Shown here: positions 10,401-15,132 of the stretch, piece by piece
How the letters are laid out: the number at the start of each line of letters is the position of its first letter
Numbering within the stretch: position 1 is the first letter of the stretch
Virus record (IMG/VR): IMGVR_UViG_3300036768_000096
Coordinates: 1 to 41,367 of that record
DNA length: 41,367 bases
Direction: 5' to 3' (one strand)
DNA from: a virus
Notes under the pieces: generated by a model
The model's database searches: none
What the model was told of the DNA's origin: nothing
Seen by the model: only the letters and a program-made list of their open reading frames with translations
Made by a program: the position numbers and the translations under genes

Positions 10401-13400
10401 TTCTCCAGCAGCGGCAGGCGATCCCACCCCTCGCGCAGGCGCTGCTCCATCACCGCTGTCGTCACCTGCTCTTTGATCTGCGACTCCAGATCGCGGATTG
10501 TCGACATCAGCCGACCGGATGCCTTCAGGTCCGCGTACATCCTCGGCGCCTTGTCGCGCATCGCCGCCTCGATCGTCTGCTGCAGTTGCGTCATCATTGG
10601 CCCCGAATAGCGAGCCCTGAGCATACCCGGAAGAACCATGATCCGGTACAATGGATGTCGGAGATACTGAATTGAAACTGCCTGACAAATTCCCCGAAGG
10701 CTGCCGGTTCGTGTCGGACTTCTCCGGCGACGACTGGGTGGCCTTCCCTGACGGGCGGGTCTTCAAGCTGGACGACTCGTCCGGCGAGCTGCGCGAGGCG
10801 CGGTCGCTCCCGCCGCGAGGCGCGCCCTCCAGCGAAGCAGCCTTCCGCGAGGCAGCGGCCGCAGCTGCGGCTCGGTAGAGGTCGGACTGGGCCGCCTCGA
10901 CGGCCTGCTGCACCTGGGATCCCTTCGGCTGGCCGCGCTCCACCTCGTAGAGCTTGTGGCCCTCGTTCTGCTTGGCGGCCAGCATTTCGGGCACGTTGAT
11001 CTGGATCTCCGCGACGGAGCCGTTCGGCATCACCACGTTGATCAAGACGTCGCCGTAGCCTGACGGCAGGAAGCCGCGACGGCCGGTCACGTCGGGCGCC
11101 TGGATCTTGGCGTCGGTGCGGTCCTTCACGCGGCCTGGCATCACGTTGAACTCGCGGTAGATCTCGTCGACCACCGCCTGCGCGTCGGCGTAGCTGCTCA
11201 CGACGATGGTCGAGCGCAGCAGATCCTTCAGCGCGGTCGTGTCCATCGACCCGTCGGCCGCGCGCGGCTCCATCACCAGTTTCTCGCTCGCGCGCTTGAC
11301 GGACTTCAGCGGCGCGAGCATCTGCCCCAGCGCGCCGGTCCGCTGCGCGATGTCGATGATCTTCTGGTCGTAGGCGACCTTCTCGGCGGCCGAGCGCTCG
11401 AGCATGGGTTTGACCAGCGCCTCGGCCTGCGCGCGCTCCTCTGGAGAGATCTGCAGCGGCGGCGCTTCCTTGGCGAACTTGGCGATGTACCCGCGCACAC
11501 GGTCAAGCAGTTCCTCGCTCAGGAACTCGTCGGTGCGCGGCGGCTTGAAGTTGTGGCGCTTGGCGTCGTAGGCCTCGCCGTTGATCATCGCGGCGCGCGG
11601 GCGATCATCCCGATCCGGCTGCCCGTCGAACAACCCGCCCTGCGCCGGCTTCTCCGGCTGCGAGAACAGGTCGCCGCCGTAGCCATGGCCGGAGGCACCA
11701 CGCTCGATCGCCTGCAGCGCGGCCTTGCGGTAGGTCTCGTCGCTGACCTTGTTCCAGAGCTTCCTGTACTCCGGGTCGGCCTTCAGGCGCTGCTTCACCC
11801 ATGCGGTTGCGCGCCGGATGTCGGTGCCGACGATGGCGATCGCCTCGCTGAACATCTTCACCAGCGTCGGCATCAGGCCTGGTGTGTTCTCCGGCACCAT
11901 CGCGGCGCGCTGGTTCTTGGTCAGGATCGCGGCCAGGTCGCCGGCGGCCTCGTAGAACCGCTCGACGTGCTCGGCGCGCTTCTCGCGCAGCGCCTCGCTC
12001 TCGTTCGACACGGTGGTGCCGGAGAACTCGCGCACGGCGTCCAGCAGCTGGTCGATCGGCGCGTCGAAGCGACGGATCTCCACCGGCTCCCGGTTCATGG
12101 CACGAGCCAACCACCGGTGGTGCCCGTCCAGCACGTAGCCGTCGGACGACACCAGCACGCCGGCGGCGTCGCCCTGCAGCGAGCGAGCGCCCTCCACCTT
12201 CTCCGGAGAGAACTCGGCTTGCGTCGGCTTCAGGTCGGCCGCGGCCACCGTCTCGGTCGTGCTGCCGATGCCCATCGACTCCAGGAAGGCGTACAGCTTC
12301 GGCCGCAGCTTCAGTTTCACCTGCGGCATCTTCGCGCGCGGAATCCCTAGCGTTCCAGAAGCCGGCGGGAACTTGACCCAACCCTGACCTTTCGCCTCGT
12401 TGGCGGCTACTGCTGGCGCGGCTTCACCGCCTTCATTGCTGCGGCCAGCGCCCGGCGCAGTTTCGGGTTCGAGTCCAGGCGCTGCGCCAGCGCGCGCAGC
12501 CGCTCGATCGTCTCCACGGCTGGATTCTTTGGTAGCGCCATTTGTGGTTCCTTGCGTGGGTACATTTTTGGCTCCTTGCGTGGTGCGGCGCGCAGCGCCC
12601 ATGAGGTCGATGGCGGTCGGCGGCTTCACGTCGCCCAGCAGCGAACCCTGCGCCGGGTCGCCGGCGGCGTCGAGCGCGTCGAAGTAGGCGGTGATGAATT
12701 CGGCCACCTTGCGCGGCCGGCGCACGTTGTCCGCCAGGAAGCGGATCAACTCGCGCGTCTCGGGCGAGAACTCATCGCCCAGCAGCCCGGCCTGCGCCAG
12801 AGCGTCGTCGACCGACGTGCCCTGCTCCTTCAGGCGCGACAAGGTGTCGGCGGCGTCGACGAGGTGCGGCGTCAGGTCAGCGTCGAAAAGCCGGCCGTCG
12901 CCGATGGCGGCGCGCGCCTTGGCCACGCGCGGCGCGGCGATCAGCAGCGCCTTGCTGATGTTGCGCTGGTTGTCGTCCATTGACTCGACCAGTCGCGTCA
13001 GGATCGCCGAGTCGCCATAGGCCTTGGCCAGCACGGCGTTGCGCACGCGCGAGTAGCCGGCGGTCGACAGCCGGCCGTCGGCGTCGATCATCCCCGCCTG
13101 CTCGGTCTGCGGCAGCCGGGCGATGAAGCGGCGGATGAACTCGCGCGACCTGGAGAAGTCGCCATCGTCGGTCGGCCGCAGGTCGTCCATGGCGTCCACC
13201 CGGGCGGCGTCGGCCTTCGCCTGCTCGGCCGGCGACATCTGCGCGACGGTCGAGGCGTTGGCCTGTCGCGCGAATTCGGCCCGATCCACGGGCGTCGAGC
13301 GCACGCGCACCAGCACCGGCTGCTGCATGCCGTCGACCTGCTCCGGCGACAGGCCGAACTGATTCGCGTTCTGGCGCAGCCAGTCCTTGTAGTTCTCGGC

Positions 13401-15080
13401 CTTCTGGCCGCGCGCCTGGTATATGCGCTTGAGCGCGATCGTGCGAGCGTTGCCGGATTCCACCAGCCCGTCGTCGCCGACGATCGGCGCGCCGGTAGCG
13501 GCGTCGGCGGACAGGCCCAGGCGCGCAGGGTCCATCCGGCCGACGATGTTCTGGATCTGCAACGCGCTCGCAGCACGCTCTCGATTGCGCGGCTGCAGTT
13601 CCGGCGGGTAGTTCGGGTTTGGCCGCAGGTTCACGTCGTGCGAGGTCTGCAGGTCGTCAGCCTCGACCAGTGAGTAGCGGCCACCGAGGCGCCTGCCGTC
13701 CTCGGTGGTGAACGTGGTGTCGTTCCCGCGCACCTCACGAATGGCGGGTCTGGCCGGGTCGCCGGACCGCTGGTCCGGCTCAGGCATCAGCACTTCTTGG
13801 GCTTGGTCTTCTTCTTGGCCATTTGGCACTCCTGCTACCGCGGCCTGCGGCGCGGTTTCCGCTTCTGGCACTGCGCCAAGAATCTCTGCGGCATCGATGG
13901 ATCCGGAGGCGCCTGGAGCGGTTGCAACGCGGTCCGCGGCTTCCGGCGCCATCGGCTGGACGTCCGCAGGCGGTGTACTTGCTCCGTCCGCGCTGTCGCT
14001 TGGATTGGCCGGTTCCGGCTTGCCACCGCGCCGGTAGTCCATAACCATGCGCCCGGCCGTCATGCTGCTGCCCAAGGCGCCGCCAAGCGCCGCGCCTTCG
14101 CCAGCAGCCGAACCAACACCCTGCCAGCGGTCCCGTGTCGGGTCGACGGACTGCACGGCCTCGTTGATGGCCAGCCGGCCGAAGCCCTCCTCGATCCCTT
14201 CCTGCCGCGCCTCGCCGGTGAAGGCATGCGCAATCTCTTTCAACTTCGCGCCTGGCGGCAACTTGCCCACTAGCGCGCGCTCCATGGCCGCGCCGTGTGG
14301 AAGCATCGAAGAAAGCACCGACGCAAGACCCGCCTGTGCAGTCGCCATGAAGGCCTTGTCATTGATGAGCCGCGCCTTGGCCTCGTCCGGCCCAACCTGA
14401 TCGGCAAGCGCCTTGAACTCCGGGATCTGCTCCCAAAGCTTGTCAGGCAGTGCCATTAGTTGCTTTTGCGTTTCTGAGCCTATATCCACGCCCTGAAGCA
14501 CAGCGCCGGTGCCGACGGCGCCCGCCGTGCCGGCGCCTTCCACGGCGGCCTTACCGACGCGCGTTGCAGCAATATTCGGTGCTACGCGCTCCACGCTATT
14601 CGCCGCCGCATCCGCTACACGGCCGCCCATGCGAGTCATGCCAAGCAGGCCAAGCTGCGAAGCGAAGGCGTTTGCCAGCAGCTTCGGATCGCTCATCAGC
14701 GTGTAGGCGCTCGCCAAGGCCTCGCCTGTCTCGCGCGCAGCGGTAGCGATAGCGCCGTCACCGCCGCCAACGGCTCGCTGCGCTAAGGTGCCAACGTTGC
14801 GGATGATGTTCTGGCGCGTTTTCTCGCGCTGTTGCAGGTCCTGCGACTTTTGGTCGTCGATCGACTCGCCGAACTCGTCCAGAGCCTGGACACCGGGGCC
14901 ATACCACTGGCCTGTGATGGCGCGATCAGCAACGGCAGCCGGCAGCTTGGCAGCGGTGACCAAGCCGCCAAGCGCCGACGCGCCAAGGTCCTTCAGCCAG
15001 TCAAGCCCGGAGCGGTCATCGGTTGCTGGGGCGTCAGGGACGAAGCGGCCAGACGGGGCCGGATCGGGCACAAATGGCAT
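1425..15080 (-). CDS. Giant multidomain polyvalent virion-type protein (4,551 aa)
   Basis: One uninterrupted frame of 4,551 codons from ATG at 15080. Domains in order: helical, alanine-rich N-terminus with hydrophobic stretches (1-340); linker; DdrB/ParB-like domain (about 470-600, GNART from G543); helical region to 800; second ParB-like domain (about 905-1010, GHHRW from G986); RelA/SpoT-like nucleotidyltransferase-fold domain (about 1285-1375, KDR from K1319, EIQ from E1358); low-complexity linker (about 1400-1600); N6-adenine methyltransferase (about 1600-1960, EPGAG from E1791, NPPF from N1856); SNF2-like helicase (about 2440-3050, GSGKT with K2496, DEAH from D2659, QREGRIIRQG from Q3012); zincin peptidase (HEAAH from H3438); and a C-terminal region with hydrophobic segments near 4280-4325. 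This is the composition of polyvalent proteins of phages and conjugative elements. Bcep22-like phages carry a virion-associated protein of this size thought to aid DNA entry. Small genes are embedded in three linkers. Confidence 0.95.
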   Translation of the reverse strand: MPFVPDPAPSGRFVPDAPATDDRSGLDWLKDLGASALGGLVTAAKLPAAVADRAITGQWYGPGVQALDEFGESIDDQKSQDLQQREKTRQNIIRNVGTLAQRAVGGGDGAIATAARETGEALASAYTLMSDPKLLANAFASQLGLLGMTRMGGRVADAAANSVERVAPNIAATRVGKAAVEGAGTAGAVGTGAVLQGVDIGSETQKQLMALPDKLWEQIPEFKALADQVGPDEAKARLINDKAFMATAQAGLASVLSSMLPHGAAMERALVGKLPPGAKLKEIAHAFTGEARQEGIEEGFGRLAINEAVQSVDPTRDRWQGVGSAAGEGAALGGALGSSMTAGRMVMDYRRGGKPEPANPSDSADGASTPPADVQPMAPEAADRVATAPGASGSIDAAEILGAVPEAETAPQAAVAGVPNGQEEDQAQEVLMPEPDQRSGDPARPAIREVRGNDTTFTTEDGRRLGGRYSLVEADDLQTSHDVNLRPNPNYPPELQPRNRERAASALQIQNIVGRMDPARLGLSADAATGAPIVGDDGLVESGNARTIALKRIYQARGQKAENYKDWLRQNANQFGLSPEQVDGMQQPVLVRVRSTPVDRAEFARQANASTVAQMSPAEQAKADAARVDAMDDLRPTDDGDFSRSREFIRRFIARLPQTEQAGMIDADGRLSTAGYSRVRNAVLAKAYGDSAILTRLVESMDDNQRNISKALLIAAPRVAKARAAIGDGRLFDADLTPHLVDAADTLSRLKEQGTSVDDALAQAGLLGDEFSPETRELIRFLADNVRRPRKVAEFITAYFDALDAAGDPAQGSLLGDVKPPTAIDLMGAARRTTQGAKNVPTQGTTNGATKESSRGDDRAAARAGAAPGLEPETAPGAGRSNEGGEAAPAVAANEAKGQGWVKFPPASGTLGIPRAKMPQVKLKLRPKLYAFLESMGIGSTTETVAAADLKPTQAEFSPEKVEGARSLQGDAAGVLVSSDGYVLDGHHRWLARAMNREPVEIRRFDAPIDQLLDAVREFSGTTVSNESEALREKRAEHVERFYEAAGDLAAILTKNQRAAMVPENTPGLMPTLVKMFSEAIAIVGTDIRRATAWVKQRLKADPEYRKLWNKVSDETYRKAALQAIERGASGHGYGGDLFSQPEKPAQGGLFDGQPDRDDRPRAAMINGEAYDAKRHNFKPPRTDEFLSEELLDRVRGYIAKFAKEAPPLQISPEERAQAEALVKPMLERSAAEKVAYDQKIIDIAQRTGALGQMLAPLKSVKRASEKLVMEPRAADGSMDTTALKDLLRSTIVVSSYADAQAVVDEIYREFNVMPGRVKDRTDAKIQAPDVTGRRGFLPSGYGDVLINVVMPNGSVAEIQINVPEMLAAKQNEGHKLYEVERGQPKGSQVQQAVEAAQSDLYRAAAAAAASRKAASLEGAPRGGSDRASRSSPDESSSLKTRPSGKATQSSPEKSDTNRQPSGNLSGSFNSVSPTSIVPDHGSSGYAQGSLFGANDDATAADDRGGDARQGAEDVRGPEGIRSADVDNPRSGVADQRAGDDSGDGAAPARGVGSPAAAGERSADESGREYRARNRSRRGAAVPAGRDIKPKSGRNYRLTDDDLTYEGSWQKKAERNVEAVELLKKLQAEGRQATVDEQRVLAKFIGWGASEIANNLFGDKLDKVRKLADAYERVKAAMASLKRDYLRKGGTYRGDYADADYYTALDAMRLAGKPMGYPDRITLADLETIKPEPVTLRWLELRDRLKKAMTPEEWAEASRSTQYAHYTSKGVVRAMWAAAERFGFKGGMVLEPGAGIGIFPGLMPDALAANVSYTGIEYDSITGGILAQLQPDELIRVEGYQETKLPRDFYDLAIGNPPFSGTKILSDPEYAKHAFALHDYFFAKTIDRVRPGGLVMFVTSRYTMDKLTDKARTYMAARAGLVGAIRLPQTAFKQNAGTDVVTDVLFLRKKVPGETFAGAQPWSKSLPMKVGSREFQVNEYFHAHPDMVLGTPSDTGKMQNNPEPQYTVLAPEGDIEALFAAAVERMPADVYRPARGSAAEAAVVREIDFNPKAQKEGNYYVTDAGVLMQREEGVGKAVIGKATKYIKLLKDFVPLRDALKQAHYDQLNGGDWESSLKALQAAYKAFTDKNGAVNQSVARNVRVKIDEIDENGNPTGRKVDDVEERRVYPLLQKLNDDPDWTLVAALEKVDEETGATSPSPFLTSRVLGAPERARIATPADALLSVLNDTGEVNIDMIAERIDMEPEAVIEALGSAIYENPEGGKWETADQYLSGNVKRKLQAAEEAAKADRRYERNVDALRAVQPAPKTPAQIDISLGMNWIPGSVYEQFLQRTAGIRAHISFNEATRQWVVQMGSVDERNRAATADWGTSSRHAGELLEHALTGRPVSVMKTVRTGRDIKQVFDADATEAANAKLEALKEEFSKWVWSDAERTNRLVRIYNDKFNTTVPRSFDGRHLTLPGTSKAFAIHDHVKRGAWRIVQSGNTYLAHAVGSGKTFQMVISAMEQKRLGMIKKPMVVVPNHMLQQFAREWQELYPTARLMVADENGFHTDNRRRWAARVALSNLDGVIITQSAFKLLDIDPSFKAKIIDEQLDYLRASLDEAKGEEDGGSKKKSPRIKQIEKQIENLEEKLKNALSGVGKDRNVRFDELGVDFLYVDEAHAYRKLDFATARKVKGIQPDGSAQALDLYIKARYLEEKRPGRSLVMASGTPVTNTLAELYTVQRFMDRQALIDRGIEDFDSWAAMFGRERTTLESNAAGRYEPVTRFNKFVNVAELTQMFRQFADVLTSDKLSALLGSSRPKVDGGSRRIIVTPKTKAYAEYQKVLAARYEASRAWKPSKDEPNNPDPVIAIIGDGRLAAIDMRFINPKAPNDPDSKLNRMIDDVIAAFKTTADMEYYVNDDTPEPIKGATMMVFSDLGFGEGVSANRGFSARAWMEKRLRDAGVPASQVAFMSDYKKSTDKLKLFRDLNAGRVRILVGSSKNMGTGVNAQQRLLNLFHLDSPWFPADLEQREGRIIRQGNKNKVVRIHAYAAKGSYDETMWGMLARKQFFIDQALSGDENLREIEDLDSVSQYDMAAALVAEDPRVLQLAGLKAEAEKLQRLYRAHEDQRQGFRSEFSRALMTADFLRQKLPEAEALAGKARDLSGNRFVAKAGNKTFTNRTEWADALKAEAGKLAANVAPSATIGDVSGFPVRYVSTKTESSYTWHVELATPEPVMLISVGDENPLGMAMRAVNAVADVARTPERLREKIAQAESTADALRPRLETPFPMSEILAGKLREAADLEAQIAADSKERTWRVERIDTGLGFDVQASSAERAIEKAVASNGGTPGDWRAIEGASKPEDKDGARLSRGAGGGMDLAALRAVRDRVVEKLPGLPPVVVLPDPSHAPAALQSIIMRRGAWGDVEGALHDGKIYLFASGLADEARAEFVLAEHEAAHAGLRGLLGAGLNAAMQALHNQSTDVRRAAAPLIKQGMTLAEAVEEVIVDIPAARLARLKGWRALVGKVRDALRARGFERTANLIDHWLAGYLTEQQRADLLVADLVRAARAYVARKPGRAPAGTALSTGRLADDLAAQEKWLTEQALAAGYASIEDMLEKDYPRFERLAAEWRQENPAEVMLSRAAAGGNTAPATAPTPADRAEAIIRNAARAPKPIDAVVRGFSRVTGIERAAASLYGLGARLIDRITPERVKAGLVSDYGVPEAVIDQRAQMTGSQREQLRQAGKLLEKLATMTRAESRVAYEWMTGEDTRTADELMQALPEESVAVLRQVRDMIDGLSKEAVRLGQLEPEAFERHRFAYLRRSYFKHEHLDAQDMTASDRARKERVLTILGDQYKGRGMVAKAPMRQIQNVAPEWWKRKLVAGKADTSLKGEKFERLERRAPRGDGTMSLDGMGENTRPGKLLEVHYWPVGEVKPAKYADWESAGAWEVRDTKGDDVILWRDFTKAERMKMGEIDEARYAIAKTLHRMIHDIEVGRYLEWLAHRYAKKPGEVITGKIVEASERYRDSFKPDEWVLVPDAKIPGTSVQKYGALAGRYLPGPIWNDLRQVVNGQFKPLGETYHQILRMWKTAKTALSPGVHTNNIMANFVMADWHDVSAGHVAKSLRIILGASQRDGTGVLGRAGNALAIAGLPDAEAAREILSRYQISGGAIGGWVTQEIANEQMEPIVAALRAELAGTAAQAAPQEIGVYAALQHLMHRRFPQAWEAFKASRPATAVATDGKNLIDLYQAEDDVFRLAAWLKAKEQGMSDAEAGKVARRSFLDYSINAPWVAAMRASAWPFVAFTYRAVPMLLETAGKRPHKILKLMAIAGVLNWLGGALGGGDDERKLLPEEKAGRIWGLVPKLIRMPWNDANGSPVYLDIRRWIPVGDVVDLDAGHAALPLPPALYPGGPLVILGEIAFNKSAFTGKPIVLETDTGAEQTGKIIDHLWKAFMPNLLGVPNTYATEGVAGAMSGRTDAFGREMSVPMAIASSVGVKVGAYPADVLRRNLMAKTRAEEMEIDKQIAQLKRQLQTKQITADEFADKAAYQQEKKAKLWGKVAEKMGP
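10286..10594 (-). CDS. Embedded 102-aa gene inside a linker of the giant gene
   Basis: Same strand as the giant gene but another frame. The likely product starts at the ATG at 10594 (MTQLQQTIEAAMRDKAPRMY) and ends in the acidic tail LQFPPDETSSQSPDETTD. It is a regular amphipathic helical protein and resembles small phage and mobile-element proteins that precede adenine methyltransferase-helicase genes. By hand count about 81% of its codons end in G or C, the host-like pattern, whereas the giant frame over the same bases shows only about 50%. Upstream ATG or GTG starts up to 10651 are possible and no candidate has a strong ribosome site, so expression is uncertain. Function unknown. Confidence 0.55.
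   Translation of the reverse strand: MTQLQQTIEAAMRDKAPRMYADLKASGRLMSTIRDLESQIKEQVTTAVMEQRLREGWDRLPLLENAARMKAAESIAREIALAEVLQFPPDETSSQSPDETTD
10672..10878 (+). CDS. Embedded antisense 68-aa gene inside the giant gene
   Basis: A plus-strand frame in the same linker, head to head with the embedded gene at 10286-10594. The best start is a TTG at 10672 with GGAG at 10660-10663, spacing 8; an in-frame ATG lies at 10651. The product begins MKLPDKFPEGCRFVSDFSG, has an aromatic-rich beta-like stretch (DDWVAFPDGRVFKL), and ends in an alanine-rich tail. The first bases are AT-richer than the surroundings, as at real gene starts. The third codon positions of this frame coincide with those of the giant frame, so part of its coding look could be borrowed. 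Function unknown. Confidence 0.4.
   Translation: MKLPDKFPEGCRFVSDFSGDDWVAFPDGRVFKLDDSSGELREARSLPPRGAPSSEAAFREAAAAAAAR
12407..12565 (-). CDS. Embedded 52-aa (or 44-aa) gene inside a second giant-gene linker
   Basis: Begins at ATG 12565 with AAGGAG a few bases upstream, or at the in-frame ATG 12541 with AAGGA seven bases upstream, and stops at TAG 12409-12407. From the second start the product reads MALPKNPAVETIERLRALAQ and continues as a basic amphipathic helix to KPRQQ. About 84% of codons end in G or C; the giant frame over the same bases has about 48%. The two starts lie in a tandem near-duplication of the ribosome site. It falls in the linker between the DdrB-like region and the second ParB-like domain. 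Function unknown, but the ribosome sites are among the best in the window. Confidence 0.6.
   Translation of the reverse strand: MYPRKEPQMALPKNPAVETIERLRALAQRLDSNPKLRRALAAAMKAVKPRQQ
13787..13822 (-). CDS. Embedded 11-codon lysine-rich leader-like gene
   Basis: ATG at 13822 preceded by AGGAG at 13833-13829 (spacing 6) opens MAKKKTKPKKC followed by TGA. All eleven codons end in G or C, while the giant frame over the same bases is rich in A/T-ending codons. The stop overlaps a giant-frame ATG (Met432, base 13787) as TGATG, the coupling arrangement used throughout this genome, so translation of this short gene could restart at Met432 and give a second, N-terminally shorter product. The shortness limits confidence. 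Confidence 0.4.
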   Translation of the reverse strand: MAKKKTKPKKC

Positions 15081-15107
15081 GGATCAACCTCGCGGGACAG
15101 TGCCCGA

Positions 15108-15124
15108 CAGGCTGCCATGCTTGG
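15108..15124 (-). repeat. Copy 1 of dispersed 17-bp boundary element
   Basis: On the minus strand the bases read CCAAGCATGGCAGCCTG, 16 of 17 identical to the other two copies (29806-29822 and 38839-38855). It lies in the 52-base gap between the internal virion gene at 15133 and the start of the giant gene at 15080. All copies have the same orientation. See the matching finding for possible roles. Confidence 0.75.
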
Positions 15125-15132
15125 AGCGCCGG

